Assembly: GCA_944474755.1 (NCBI GenBank)
Contig: OX104124.1
Span: 2,480,001-2,544,000 of the forward strand
Reading direction: 5' to 3'
Origin: Limnoperna fortunei
Lineage: Eukaryota; Mollusca; Bivalvia; Mytilida; Modiolidae
Length of the DNA: 64,000 bases
Shown: piece by piece, positions 1 to 12,656 of the stretch
Layout of the letters: every line of letters begins with the position of its first letter
Position numbering within the stretch: position 1 is the stretch's first letter
The notes under the pieces: model-generated
Database searches by the model: none
Told to the model about the DNA's origin: nothing
Seen by the model: only the letters and a program-made list of their open reading frames with translations
Position numbers and translations under genes: made by a program

Positions 1-2570
1 ATAATACTAGGCTACTCGGTCTTTGTATTTGCGTCTAAAAAGTGCTGAACAATTTCAAAAGTGATCTATGAATATAACTTACTAAAAATAAAAATATTTT
101 AATAATGAATGTAAACAACACAATATATTTTATATACCAAATACAAATGTCAGTTATTTTACAAAAATATAGAAGTTAGCTAGCGACAAGTTGAACAAGC
201 TGCTTTGGAAAAAAAACGGAGGGGAGAGGGGGAGTTTGGTGGACTATTTATCTACAGTTCATTTGTCTTAATTATTGGTATCGGTTAAATATTTCCGAAT
301 CAAAATCACCCAACATTAACTAACTTGTTGTAATCGACACTAGCAGATATATTATAAATGATAAATTATTTTAGTGCTGAAAGAAAAATTCAGCAAAGGC
401 GAACAAGAATTCTGGACAGAGTGATCGTTTTGGTACACTTGGACCAAATTTGGAAAACCATTCCATCTATAGAATTAAATTTAAAACACATTTGTATCGT
501 ATAATTAGAGCTGTGCTCAAGTCTTCCGAATAAAAATGGAAAAGGGGGTCATTTAATGTTTGAATTATTCTTCTTGTGTCTTATATGCGAGTCAATATGT
601 ATCGATCTTTAATATAACATTTCAAGGATTTGCATCGGTTTGGTTATATACTACTGCAAGACGATTTCAACCTAACCATTAATTAATGGTTTGTATAAGT
701 ACACATTTAAAACCGTGTTAGTTATGGAATGACCTCCAGCTTTCAATAATATGTACTGCGCTGATTAAGTCACGGATTTGAACATCTTAAAGCAAGTGAC
801 TGCATGTTTTTTTAAACTTTACATGACAAATGCTAACGACATTTCTGTTCAATTTTCCCGCCTGCGTCTGATAGTTGTCACCTGACGTTTACCTCAATTT
901 CATGGTCAACTTTGATATTAGCTCATGTTATGAGGTACTTAATAATTTGGCCTTTATATATGTTTATTATGTGTATTCTATAACTGTCAACAACACATCT
1001 TTATAAAAAATTACATTGTAATCTTTTACAATCCATGTTCTTTGTTTAGCTGTGAAAAAGAATGCTGAGGAATATTCTAGAACTGTAAACTAGGAAATAA
1101 CAATCTTCATAATTATAGCCCCTTTCTGCCATTAAACAAATTCTAGAACATTTAGTAATCTACACTATTCAAGAATATTCCATAATCTACACAATTCTAA
1201 AACCTTATGTTATATCTATATAAAGGATATGGACAAATGGGAGAAGATTTTTAATACATAACATTTGTTTTGATGCTTCATTTGTGTGGTACGTTACTGA
1301 ATTATTACTCTATTCTCATTTCTTCTATTAAGTGATCCAACATTATTAGTTGGATACACAGATTAGAACTAAAAAAGAAACTTAACAATATTTATTATTA
1401 TTGTAATTTGTCGAGTTAATTAAGTATAATTTGTATTTCTCTTTTGTTGCCTAATTTAAATGTTATTACTACCATTAACACTCCTAATAAATTCTTCATC
1501 ACAGACCGATAATTATTGTTATTTACGTTTGCTCATAGGCAATACAGTGCATTGGGTGTATGAAGTAAGAACCATGTATTTTATGAGGACAATACAATAC
1601 TATTTATACGTATTTTTTTAAGTCTTCCAGTGAGAAGACCTTATTGTGTTTGTTCTGATTATTTTTCGTTTTTTTCTGCCAACTTTCAAAACAAACAGAT
1701 TAAAGATAACGCGACAAGTTTTGAGCACTGAAAGTCTATTCACCCTGTGAAACCGAAATATTTTTCTTTACAGAATTATCTGCCCGAACACCGAAAACCT
1801 TTTTATCGGGTAATCTCTGGAACTATAACAGATAGAAAAAAATGAAAAGTGAGAAATAGCAAGGAACTTTTGAGACATTTTATGACATGATTTGGCTAAT
1901 ATTTTCTGACTAACTGAGGAGAGCGGTATCCCTTGCATGGTTCAAGTATAGACGTTCAATTCAAAACCATCGTCATATCATTGTGGGTTGCCATTTTTTA
2001 AATGTATTCCATCACTAACTGTTTTATGAAATAATAGATAATTTATACGTTTGAAGTAGACAATAAATAGGAAAAATGTTCAACTCTTCAAAATATACAA
2101 ATAATTCACAGAAAACTAATGGTAAATTCGTAGTATTTAAGATATTGCCCTCAAATCGAGTTGGAAAGTGGGATTTGAATTAAACCATTACAGATAATAC
2201 TGTAATAAACATGCATATTGTACAGAATCGGTGTTTTGAGTCTTCGTTTTGATATACAGAACCATAGATTTATGATTCGTATCATTTTGTTCCTTGTGGA
2301 GTATTAACAGGTATATTGAGGCACAAGAATGCAAATTCCTATGTATATAAACCTAAATGCTGACCTAAAGACAGATTTATATCCTTGTATCAAGATATTA
2401 GCACTTTTTGTTTTAGAAAAGGGAATGCATGAGACTTCAAATTTTTCAATGATGGATAATGAAAATGGGTTAAACTCTATTTTCAAATTCTTCTTACATA
2501 TTAAATGTATTTTTCGTACCATTCATAATTAACTTTTAGAAAATGTTGATAAAATAATGAACAATTAGTA
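1..2570. other. Non-coding AT-rich sequence
   Basis: No reading frame here shows coding character, splice signals or a recognisable protein motif. Short frames near 2.3-2.5 kb are low-complexity and occur on both strands. I see no RNA gene or clear mobile element before about 2.57 kb. Confidence 0.6.
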
Positions 2571-2663
2571 AGACACTACATTGTGTATTTATTTTCCAGT
2601 GATACAACAGGCACTTTGTTACATAATTTGCTGTATTAAACCAAATGTTATAATTATTAAAAT

Positions 2664-2786
2664 GATTAAGAAAATAGCAAAAAAACCGACCAAACAACAT
2701 AAGCCAAAAGCCAAGGGACAAACAACCCAAAAACCAAACATAAAACACAGAAAGAAAGTAACCGAACCCAATAAAAACCATGGGTG
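2664..2786 (-). mobile_element. Retroelement 3' tail fragment
   Basis: On the minus strand this reads as the tail that also follows the reverse-transcriptase fragments at 13.8 and 15.5 kb: an 'ACCCATGGTTTTTATTGGGT'-like start, a run of T/G-rich 'GTTTTTGTG' repeats, then 'TTCGGTCGGTTTTCTTTGC'-like sequence. No coding part of the element is kept here. Confidence 0.6.
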
Positions 2787-3295
2787 ATGATAACTGATGT
2801 TATTTGCAATTTAAATATAATGTCTTCAAAAATTGCATACTAAAATACAAGCTTTTCATGAAAAATATGTACCACTTAGCTGTAAAAATGCAACTTCCAT
2901 TTTATTGTGCTTGTTGTGTTTTTGTTGTATCTAAGTTTTTTGTGCTGGCGTACTTGCTAAACTACTTCCTGGGGATACTCGATTAATGTAGTGAGAGGTT
3001 GGATGTGGTAACGTTGACCGATACCAACAAGTGTTTGTACTACATCTTCAGCGCTATTTTTGAACTACAAAAGGGACCTTATTAACGGTCGTCGTCCCAT
3101 CCGGGTTGATGCCTTTAAAATGTAAATACAAACACGTCTGTTAGCGGGAAATAAACAATCAAATAATGGTTAAAGTTACAAGTAAAATATAAAACATACA
3201 ATGCTATCAAATACAATACTTTTTAACTTTTTACCCATGTTGTTTTAACCACATTTTAAAATAATTAAATAAACAATTTATCTTTAACTCAAATA

Positions 3296-3480
3296 AGAAA
3301 AATAGCAAAGAAAACCGACCGAACAACATGAGCCAAAAGACAAGTCACAGTTACAAATCCGGATATAGACAAACACAACACAAAAACCAAAAACACAAAA
3401 ACAGAAAGAGAGTAACCCGAACCCAATAAAAACCATGGGTGCACTCAGAAGAGTTACTCATTGTCATGTCTAGGGAAAAG
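3296..3480 (-). mobile_element. Retroelement 3' tail fragment, longer copy
   Basis: A second minus-strand copy of the same tail, keeping more of its 5' side: the 'gagtaactc' motif, a 'tccggat' motif and the 'cccaataaaaaccatgggtg' junction. It lies in the same orientation as the copy at 2664-2786, about 630 bp away. Confidence 0.6.
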
Positions 3481-3799
3481 TCAAATACAGGAATAGGAAT
3501 CACTACCTATGTAAGGTAAATCGTTAATAAGTAAATCGTACTTACCTTTAAAAAGTAAAAACATTTAGAGTGTGTATTTATTTAAGTGAAAACAAAATGC
3601 ACTTTGTTACAGAATTTGCTGTATTAAACCAAATATTAGCTAATTATTAATATGATTGCAATGATGTGAAATTACACATCTATACAGAAATTATAAGTTA
3701 TTAGCAATTAAAATGCTTTAAAAATTATTATACATTATTATGCAAGATTAAACATGAAATATATGTAACACTTTGACAATTTAAACAAATGTTTAACAC

Positions 3800-6745
3800 A
3801 AACATTGAGATTTCTACAAGATTCCAACTTTTCTTTATTGTTTAATTATTTAATTGTACATCGTTAAAGCTCTTGAGTCCAATTTAAGTGTTTTTTCTAT
3901 CAAAAATGAGTACAACGCTTTTTCATAATCATAGTAATATAGTATGAAGAAAATCAATAAAAAAATAGCACGATGTATGAGTAGTTCCTAAGTTTTGCCT
4001 GATGCTCAATATTTTCTACAATATTCAGTCAAATGTATGCATGCATAACGTTACTTCTAAGTGTTCCATATCTACTTAAATGTCAAATGCATCTAAGGAT
4101 ATAAAAAAATTGAATAAGATCAATTTTCAGTCTGCCACTTACTTGTAAAGTATGACCTTTAATCATTTATAGGTGTATAAAAAAAGACTAAAAAGACTAA
4201 ACTTCCAGATAATGTTGACAGAGAAAACAATCTATGCAAATCATACATGGTGGTTAAATTATACAATCCCTTTCCAATATTCCTTTGTCGTAAATATATA
4301 AATATAGAAGTAACATATACTAAAATTATAAAAACAGAGAGAAAAAACAAGACAACTGGTTTCCGGTCAATATTAGGCTACACAGAAACGCTTTTAAATA
4401 TAAATACCTCCCGTTTACCTCCCACGTTTTAATTAATTTAAGTTAAGTTAAGTAAAGGTTTAAAAGCAAGATAATTTTCGTCCACAACGCATAATCTGAC
4501 CAGAAACTATGGCACTTCAGCAACTAACATATCTTAGATAAAAGTGAGTGGTGGTAGGGGGTTGGGATGTTGCTGTTCTTAATAAGTCAATGAGACAACT
4601 TTATTAAGTGTAGCAAAAAAAAATTAGGGAAAGCGTATACGAGAAACTTACCTTGGAATATTTGACAATTTGCTTAACTATCAAAACGCATAAACCATAA
4701 ATCGTATATAACCTAGTTCCCTGCGGCAATAGTTTTCATTACCTAAGCTTCACTTTCAAATATAACCCTAGGTCACCAACAGTATACTTGTTCTATTGGT
4801 TATTTAAAATGCCATGTTTTAGCTAAATTTTCGCCTGTTTTGTTCCGTATGAAAAATCTGTCACTATACAGTTTTAATAAAGTAGCTACCTACTTTTCTC
4901 CAGCTTTCGAGTTAAACTGACCATTTCATGTAGAGTTATTTTCACTAATTATATCAGTTAGAGTTCATACTCAAGTTAATTAAATGTTAAGGTCTTCCGA
5001 ATGTTTCGAACGCGTAAAATGTGAATTTAAAATGACGTTATATTCGAACCGTAAGTAATTATGGTTTTTGACAACATTAAGTCAGGAGCCCAGAATAAAA
5101 TCGCAGATAAAAACCGTAAAGCTTGTTAGTAGATAAACTCAGAAACCGATTCTCATAATCTGAAGTGGACAAAATGTCGGTAGACCCATGGCCATGATTT
5201 AAAACGCAAAAAAAATGTTCCAATCGACTTCCTGTTTATGTTGTTTTTGACTGTTGCAAATAGTAATTTTTTCTCTCGAGAGATTAGAGACATGGGACAA
5301 CCACCGTTGAATCTAAGTAGCATATATTACATTTATAAATGTCAACGTCAAAGGTCAAAGTCAAAGGTAAACTTTGGTCTTGTTAGCACTATACCTCAAA
5401 AACCATAAAAGATAGAAGCAGACAATAATAGGAAAACTTTTGCGATAAATCAATTTCGGTTACAACTTGACTCATTTCGGTAAATCGGTTTTTGCTCGTA
5501 ATGTGAAAACGGTTAGAGATAATATAGTAAACATATGGGCTTAAAATGATCAGTACGTAAAGAGCTTGAATATGAGCCTAATGTAAAGGTCATATATCAA
5601 GGTCATGCCATAGCAACAAGGTAACCGTGATTTAACACGCAAAAAATATTTTTCAATCGGCTTCTTGTTTACGTGTTTTAGACCTGAAAAGTAAATTTTT
5701 TCAATGTGAACTGCCTGTATTACCTTTAAGTCCTTAACAACCATATATTTGTAGAAGCAGGATGATTTACATTATTGAAATTTAAAAGTTCATAACAGAA
5801 CGTGACATTTTGTCAGCCAACAACGGGCATAACAATCTTTAACAACCATATATTTTTTTTTACATAATAATGATGGTGGGGAAGGCCTTCACCTTTGAAC
5901 TGACATAAAACATATTTGTTTATTTTGTTTTGTTTATTTTCACTACTGATGTGGAATCAGGGCGAGACACTTTTCTGTGCCCACACTTGTAACATTTTTT
6001 ATTCCTTCCATTTTTATTGTTAATAACATTGTTGAAAAATATCAAGTTTTTTTTTATTCTTACAAATTCAATGATCTATATACTGACATATTCCTGCATA
6101 TCAGCAATTATAACATGTATTTTTATTTTTCTCACATATGGAGTGATAATATGACGTGACAAACAAATTACTTGTGTTACTATATCACGAACTGGACCAG
6201 AATATTAAATATCGAACAAACAGGTCCTTCCAATACTAACATTGATATAAATGTGAATGAATAGCATATTTAAAAGTTGTCTAGAGACAGCGCCTGAGAT
6301 TCATGAGTAAGGCATAATATTCAAAATAAAGCCAAATTTTGTAAACTTATAAATCCTTATACATTTAATGACAAACACATTACATGATCAGAAACCAAAG
6401 GCATATTTGTCAAAATGAGTGAGAACCATCTTTGGGGCATATTGTTTAAACTTTAAAGTTGATAATTGCGTCCTCTAACCAACTTGGCCCCTGTTACTAT
6501 AAATAGAACATATGGTAATATTTAAATTACTGTCTATGCATGTGAGTGCCATCAAAACATATTTGTATTTCAACAACATGGGTTAAAATGTGAACTGCCA
6601 GTATTACCATCAATTGGATTTTTAAACACTTTACGTGTGTTCCGAAAATGATTAAATATTGTTAACTGTGTAGAATTACAGTAGGGCAGGTGTATAAACT
6701 GCACTCTACAATTCATTTACATGCGTAATTTCTTCATATTTTTAG
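3800..6745. other. Non-coding upstream region
   Basis: No supported gene. Two imperfect copies of a roughly 90-bp segment ('cgcaaaaaa...caatcg.cttc.tgttta') lie at about 5180-5275 and 5612-5700. The promoter and any 5' UTR exon of the downstream gene may lie here. A pyrimidine-rich tract ending in AG at 6744-6745 suggests that the first coding exon is preceded by an intron. Confidence 0.45.
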
Positions 6746-6765
6746 CACTTGAAGGTGATTAAACA

Positions 6766-7455
6766 ATGACAGATGAACAAGAACAAGAAAACTTCTACCG
6801 TCATTCAACAGTAATTGTGGATGAAACAAAGGCTTCATTTCTACATCTACTGGATTTCCATCTGCAAAATCAAGGAAGTGCCGGTTGTATGACACTCCAG
6901 ACATTCGTAAAGATAAATGAACATGAAATCTACCACCTTTGCTACAATCGTTATCCATGTTGTCTGTGTCCACCAGGCACTCGCTCAGAAACCAGAAGCA
7001 GTAGTGTCCTGCATCCACCACAACTTGAAATATTTCTTGACAAAACTGGCACAAAGTTACCAGTGCATAACCCTAAAAGTAAATCAGCACCACATTGCTG
7101 TTGTCCTGTCAATCCTAATCTCCAGCTGCAAGACCTTGACTTTACGCTCGCTAGACTTCTTCTGGTTAACTTTACTAAACTTGTGCCACCGGGATCTTTA
7201 GAGAGGAAAGCTCTTGATTTGTTAGTTAATTCCAGGAACCATTCAATTACACATGCTAAAAGAGGAAAAATATCAGACAGTGAATATAAAAAATCCTTGT
7301 TAGATATAGAAATGTCATTACTAGTCTTAGCAAAGGTTTATGGGAAGGAAAATGAAACAAAACAAAGGCTGAGAGATATTGATAGACAACCCTTAAATAC
7401 CAAAATATGCCTTCAGTTACAAACTGCGCTTCTCCAACAATGTCAGTTAGAAGAG
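6766..7455 (+). CDS. Exon 1 of HEPN-Ig-ROCO gene: DZIP3-like HEPN domain
   Basis: First coding exon, 230 codons. The ATG at 6766 is preceded in frame by TAA at 6760, so the start is well supported. The exon ends at a clean donor (GAAGAG|gtaag) in phase 0. Residues from about 125 to 230 resemble the HEPN-like domain found near the N terminus of DZIP3-type proteins. The signature is a hydrophobic 'LDFTLARLLLVNF' helix, 'GSLERKALDLL..RN', then 'LAKVYGKENETKQRLRDID' and a final 'LQTALLQQCQLEE' helix. HEPN folds are alpha-helical and are often RNA-binding or scaffold modules; a ribonuclease role cannot be read here. The N-terminal 120 residues contain Cys-rich patches (CCLCPP, CCCPV) of unknown role. 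There is no signal peptide, so the protein should be cytoplasmic. The next exon in the same gene is at 8145. Confidence 0.75.
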
Positions 7456-7800
7456 GTAAGATTATAATTGTACTACCTGTTATCATTTTCATAATCATGA
7501 TACTTAAAATGACTAAAGAAGATTAAGAATGAAACAACTTTACCTTTTTACAAAAATTAGTAATTTAGGATTCTGGTTTTACTCAGCATAGACATCGGAT
7601 TAGGTTAAGAGTTGACCAAGCATTCTGTAAGCATATTGTTAGTAGTGTATGCAAAGAAGTCTGCAGAGAATCTGCAAGCGTGTTGATTGTAACTGCTTTC
7701 TATATATAGTCTAAATGAAGTAATTTAAATGGTTCTGGTACAATCACATAATCTTTAAATGACATTCAGTCATGCCTACAAAAAACTTGTCTAACTCGAT

Positions 7801-7900
7801 TGTTTGTTTGTTTGATTTGAATGGTGTTTTAACGCCACTTTCAGCAATTTTTCAGCTATTTCATGGCGTCCAGTTTTTATTGGGGGAGGAAGCCGGATGT
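7801..7900 (-). repeat. SINE 3'-end fragment
   Basis: Reverse complement of the family tail also seen at 20.3, 27.3 and 30.0 kb: 'CCCAATAAAAACTGG.CGCCATGA', 'AGCTGAAA.GTGGCGTTAA', then 'ACACCATTCAAA'. It lies in intron 1 and the tRNA-like head is missing. Confidence 0.65.
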
Positions 7901-8039
7901 CTGACTCGAGCAATTTCTTCTTTTATTGGGACTTGGAACATTTGTGTGACAGATATTCAGTGAAGAACAACCTAAATTCTTTGCATGACTGAAGCAAAAT
8001 GTGTCATGTCCTGTTATCATACACATTTCCGAAAAACTA

Positions 8040-8045
<6 letters not shown>

Positions 8046-8092
<47 letters not shown>
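8046..8092. repeat. (TA)n microsatellite
   Basis: About 23 uninterrupted TA dinucleotides in the intron, just upstream of the 37-nt exon. Confidence 0.95.
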
Positions 8093-8094
<2 letters not shown>

Positions 8095-8144
8095 AATGTA
8101 AAATGTTTCACAAAAATTAATAATTATCAATTTTAAATTTTCAG

Positions 8145-8181
8145 ACAGTAAACAAACTTCTTGAACAAAAGACATTACCAG
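8145..8181 (+). CDS. Exon 2 of HEPN-Ig-ROCO gene: linker microexon
   Basis: A 37-nt exon flanked by an acceptor (ttttaaattttcag) and a donor (CCAG|gtacta). Read in phase 0 from exon 1 it gives TVNKLLEQKTLP and ends in phase 1. That matches the phase needed by every Ig exon that follows. The peptide continues the helical, charged end of the HEPN-like domain. Support is from splice signals and phase only; transcript data would settle it. Confidence 0.6.
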
Positions 8182-8461
8182 GTACTAGTATATGCACACT
8201 ATATTAATGTGGTATACATTTATCATTAGAACGTAAGCCAATAGGAATGCTAAAGATATCCACACTCTGCTTCCCACATACATGCATCAGAGTTATGTAA
8301 ATTATTTGAATCATTAATTCTTTCTGCATAAATTTCAATGTTCGATAACAGTATGCAAAATGTTTTTTAGTCTTAAAATCATTATTTGATTTACTACAAG
8401 CCAAAATTTGTATACACAGACTCTTTTCTCGGCCTTTTGCTTGCCTACTAGAGGCATATTT

Positions 8462-8721
8462 CAGATTGTTATGTAAGGAGATCGTTTTGTTATGTTGTTG
8501 ATATGGTTCAAATCTTAGCTCTCTCATTCAGTTTTACGTTGCGCTATATATTTTGTGACCATGTAGATCGAATCCCACTAAACTTGAAATAACAGATTGT
8601 TATGTAAGGAGATCGTTTTGTTATGTTGTTGATATGGTTCAAATCTTAGCTCTCACATTCAGTTTTACGTTGCGCTATATATTTTGTGACCATGTAGATC
8701 GAATCCCACTAAATTTGAAAT
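8462..8721. repeat. 131-bp tandem duplication
   Basis: Two nearly identical head-to-tail copies (8462-8592 and 8593-about 8721), both starting 'cagattgttatgtaaggaga'. They differ at only a few bases, so the duplication is recent. It lies in intron 2 and has no coding signal. Confidence 0.9.
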
Positions 8722-11587
8722 TAAGGAAACCACAGAGAAAGCTTGGTCTACCTCATACCGTGAGATACATTTAGAAATTAACAATGACGCTTGAGTGAGA
8801 ACTAAAATATTCGACTCAAGAGATTAGTTATTATTTTCCTATGTGATTTTTCTATTTTCGCTTGAAACATTCCAGCAGCATCTGCATATATTGTACATAT
8901 TTCCAGTCAACCTAGAGCCATATTTCCTAGCCACATTTCCTTGATAGAGGGTGTCAGTTGACAGAAACGCTACTTAACCAATGGTTTTCATTGAGAAGAA
9001 GTTATCACTTTGAAAATTTTAACCACTGATTTGTTTCATGTATCATAACCCCTTTCCTTTTTTTTTTGCTGGATTTCGACTACCCGGATATGACTAAATT
9101 CCTGGTTTTTACGCGAGTTATACGATGGGTACCTCACATGTAGCAGGAATTGTTTACTTTATTAGAGCGCCTAAATTCACGATCGGTTTTAGTTCTGATC
9201 CGATTTATAATATAGTTCTTTTTATATGTATCTGTAGGTAGAACGGTAGTAATTGTCTGGACAAACCCGAATATGCTTGCATAACTTTTGTGCATTGATC
9301 AGCATTTATCATGGCTATGGAATGATAAACTTTCATTCAACATAACAAATACATGTGATACATGTCTATAAATATATAATCTATAAATTAGCTGAATTGA
9401 AATCTTCCTTAGGCTTATTCATCTTATACTCAATTATACCCTATTTCCTTTTCCTTGTAACACAATCTTCTTTTCGAATATGACAGAAAAGTTAAGAATG
9501 CATCTGTAGTCTAGTTATAGATTACATATATGTTTAGGGGATTGTTTCCAAAGACAACGAAAATGCAAGTTGATTGACTTATACCTTTTAAATAGTTAAC
9601 TTTGATTAACGAGACTACCAGAAATTTAAGTATAAAATTCTTAAAAAATGGTATAACAAAATGACGAATTTGCCTCACGATTAAAGTTGATGTTCACATT
9701 GTCAAATATTGTCATGATAATACCATTAGGTAAATAAGACATTAAAATTAAAAATTTACATACTTTAAGAGCATAATTGCATGAAGTTTAAGTAAAAGAA
9801 GGACACATTTTTTATGTCTACGAGTCCTGATTATAGGAGTTGTATCACAGGTAATGCCAAACAATCCGAAGTATCAACTATAACGGGTTTTATTACAAAA
9901 GCCATATGATCATTTCTAAAGAAATTATTACCCTATGACTAGACGTAAGATTAATTGGGTGTGTTCCGAAGAATATTCGATGGAACATCCATATTACGTG
10001 CTACATTTTTTCTTCGTGTAGCAACGAAAAGCATAGGTAACCCGGGTGACGTGCTAAACGGTATACTGTCTCTAAATTTTCATTCTTCCCCAGCAGAAAA
10101 ATTAACATGGTTATTTTATTGGTATTGTATTGTGCAAGACAGTGTCAATTCTGCGTTCTGGTGTCATCTCGTTCGTCTCATTTACGTCCGGGAATTCATA
10201 CCTTCTTCATTAAAGACGGAGCGTGTGTCTCACCCATTAGGTCAACTAGCCCCATCTATGACAATTTTTTTATTGAGTTTTTGAGTTCAGAAGTTGAACA
10301 TTTTAAGATTACCCCACTTCTACATTCAATTTCTAATACAGTAAATATATACCTACAAATTGTACAGCAAATTACCAGAAAAACTGACAAAACATTTAGC
10401 TTTTTTTTAAACTTAATTGTTTCGTACATTACAGACAAAAATTTGTACACATGTAACCACTTTTTACCCGTACAAAATTTCAGAAAAACTAAATGTATTC
10501 ACTGTTTTTAGTTATACTGAACACACTCTGGTAAACTGTTATTTGCTCAAATTTACTACTGTTATACTGGTATTTAGATTTCTCTCTCTATATGCATATG
10601 GTTGCAGTTATATATAGAAATATATAATAGGAAAATTAAACGCGTATACTAAATTCTTATATTTTTCCTACATGTGACATTATATCCAAGGTGAATGCCC
10701 ATGGAGAAAATAAAAACAAAAGTCAAATCATAATCTGGCAAGCGTCATAAACTAAGCGTGAAACTTCTAAAATATGTGACATAATGTGGATATTTTGTGT
10801 TAAAAACATGAACGCTTGTATCAGGACAAAACTATCCTGTCTTTTATGCAGTGAATTATTAAATAGTCTCAAACACGTACACTACATTTGATGGATGTGA
10901 TATGGACTTATTTTATTGTTGGTATTCGTCACTAACTGTTCCCTTTTAATAAAAGATTTGTAGTTTTTTAGCAATTAGTTGGCCATTAAAATTATAGTAT
11001 ATTATATTATATATACTAAATAGAACTTGGTATTTTGATAAATACATACAACTCAAAAAGCATGAAGATATGATCCATTTCTAGACATTAATATTTTCTT
11101 TCATGAGCACAATTGGACCAAAGGTCCATCATTTCACGACCAACGTCGTCGGCGTCGAATTTCCTCAACGCCACTTAGTTAATTGGAACCAAGCTTGGCA
11201 GGAATTTAAGTTGGGTGGTTTATTTTTGGTGTTGATCAAATATTCAACACGACTGCAAAGGTCATTACTGCTTTCCGATTGGATGAAATTTCAAAAATTT
11301 TCTCACAAACCGCTTGGCAGGTTGATTTGTGGTAATGTGGAAATGTCTCTTATTTATTTCTCTACAATGTTTGTGTTTGTGGTGCTCATTCCAATTACTC
11401 ATTTACTTTGTAATGTTCAACGAATTTAAAGTTGTATGTACGTATACAAACCTTTTGATATTGTTGATATTGAACCAAATTCGAAGAAGATTATTTTAAT
11501 ATATTTTATGTGTTTTTCTAGCCAACAAAAGTTTTTATTATACATATTTTTGAGCTTAATTGATTTTTGTATAATATCTGAAGAAAG
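8722..11587. other. Long intron 2, no recognised content
   Basis: Open frames of 108-134 codons occur at about 9955-10511 and 11103-11429, but they show no recognisable domain or splice partners. I found no mobile-element ends here. Confidence 0.5.
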
Positions 11588-11830
11588 ATCTGGAGGATAT
11601 CAAAATTATGGAAGGTTGTGATGCTAGATTTGAACTTTGGACTGCGAAGAGTGAGGTTAATGTGGAATGGTTCAAAAGTGAAAACAAGATAGAAGTCTTT
11701 GACAAGTATGTGATGGAGACAACGTGTCAGATACACAGCCTTGTTGTAATTAATTGTGCCCTTGCAGACAGAGGAATGTATACTGTAAAATTTCAAGATT
11801 ATGAAAAAAGCGCAAGACTCGAGATCGAAG
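11588..11830 (+). CDS. Exon 3 of HEPN-Ig-ROCO gene: Ig domain 1
   Basis: Encodes an I-set-like immunoglobulin fold of about 81 residues: 'DLEDIKIMEGCDARFEL' (A' and B strands), 'VEWFK' (C-strand Trp), 'HSLVVINCALADRGMYTV' (E-F strands with the D-x-G-x-Y tyrosine corner) and 'ARLEIEG'. The cysteine positions of strands B and F are not Cys, so no canonical disulfide can form. The donor (GAAG|gtaaaa) leaves phase 1. The acceptor at 11586-11587 gives phase 1 but has a weak pyrimidine tract. The 5' end is thus less certain than the 3' end. Confidence 0.7.
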
Positions 11831-11919
11831 GTAAAACATTATTAAGAAGATAACATTTAATCTTGATTCTTTGTGCTCTTCTCAAATATGACCTTTTCTC
11901 TTACATGACTATGAGCAAC

Positions 11920-12140
11920 TCATCCGGTTTCTTATTATAGACATGAACTGCCTACTCGTTCAGAGTACCTTTTTACACAAGTTAGTTGCTAGTGTGAGAT
12001 ATCCATTTCTGTTTTAGTGGTGTTTTGTGTTTTTGTTAAGTGTTTTATATGCTTGTTGGAATCCGGAATTGTAATCGACGCTCGACTTTCGGCTCGTGTT
12101 GTTAGGTCGTTTTCCTGGATTTTTTCTTGTAAAAAGGAAA
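11920..12140 (+). mobile_element. Degenerate retroelement 3' tail
   Basis: Weak copy of the dispersed tail: 'catgaactgcctactcgttc', T/G-rich 'gtgttttgtgtttttgtt', 'aatccggaattgtaatcga' and 'ggctcgtgttgttaggtcg'. Same family and orientation as the copies at 13.6, 14.1 and 15.8 kb. Confidence 0.5.
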
Positions 12141-12395
12141 ATTGTAACCTCGTAGTATGGCATTTATTTCTTCATCAAATTTAAAATTCATTAAAATTCA
12201 TCAAACAGTTTATACTACCAAGTAGGTCCCGGTAATGACAGGACAATGTTTAAATGTTATGCATAATGGATATACTTGAAAGGTGTAAAATTGTGTCTAA
12301 AAGTACTTTAATTAATACAAAAATTATCACAACATTAGAACGTATTAGTAATCATAAGATTTAATTAATTACTATAATTTTGCATATTTTTGAAG

Positions 12396-12656
12396 AATAT
12401 TATACAAAGAATATGAAAACAACTGTGGATATTATAGAGGGAGACAAAGTCGACCTAGTATATGAGGTTCGTGAAGACAGTGTTCCAGCAGTTTGGGAGA
12501 AAGATGGAGTCGTTATTCAACAATCTGACAAATACAACATTTATGCTGCCGGAAAAAGTCATGTGTTGTCTGTAATAAAGTCTGACCTTCAAGATACTGG
12601 AATTTTTTCTATTAAAGTCAACAACAGAATAAGACAGACATCGCTGCAAATCAAAG
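12396..12656 (+). CDS. Exon 4 of HEPN-Ig-ROCO gene: Ig domain 2
   Basis: A 261-nt phase 1-1 exon between 'tatttttgaag' and 'AAAG|gtgcag'. It encodes an Ig fold: 'IIEGDKVDLVYEV' (B strand, Tyr where Cys is usual), 'AVWEKDG' (C-strand Trp) and 'SDLQDTGIFSIKV' (F strand, Ile where Cys is usual). Exon boundaries align exactly with those of the Ig exons at 15.2, 17.2 and 19.5 kb, all starting 'AAT' after the acceptor. An upstream in-frame extension is intronic. Confidence 0.8.

Larger units (their letters stand above)
2575..3800. repeat. Diverged segmental duplication, one copy with an insertion
   Basis: The stretch from about 2575 to 2665 ('gcactttgttac', then 'ttgctgtattaaaccaaat') returns at about 3590 to 3660. 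The sequence following each copy also matches loosely (2790-2880 against 3663-3760). The first copy is interrupted at about 2664-2786 by a minus-strand retroelement tail that the second copy lacks. The pair therefore works as a filled and an empty site. Similarity is clear but imperfect, so the duplication is old. Confidence 0.55.

Noticed and set aside
5341..5372. Nuclear-receptor-like half sites (aaggtcaaagtcaaaggt), and the related tgacctttgaccttgacc at 29.64 kb
   Set aside because: They lie in repeated, non-coding sequence with no promoter nearby; similar strings are frequent in dispersed repeats.
8204..8527. Minus-strand 107-codon frame
   Set aside because: It overlaps the 131-bp tandem duplication and has no domain.
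9955..10511. Overlapping open frames of 109 and 134 codons in intron 2
   Set aside because: No recognisable domain, splice sites or composition shift. Two frames overlap with equal plausibility, as expected for chance.
11103..11429. 108-codon frame upstream of Ig1
   Set aside because: No similarity to Ig, HEPN or other domains, and not in a phase linked to neighbouring exons.
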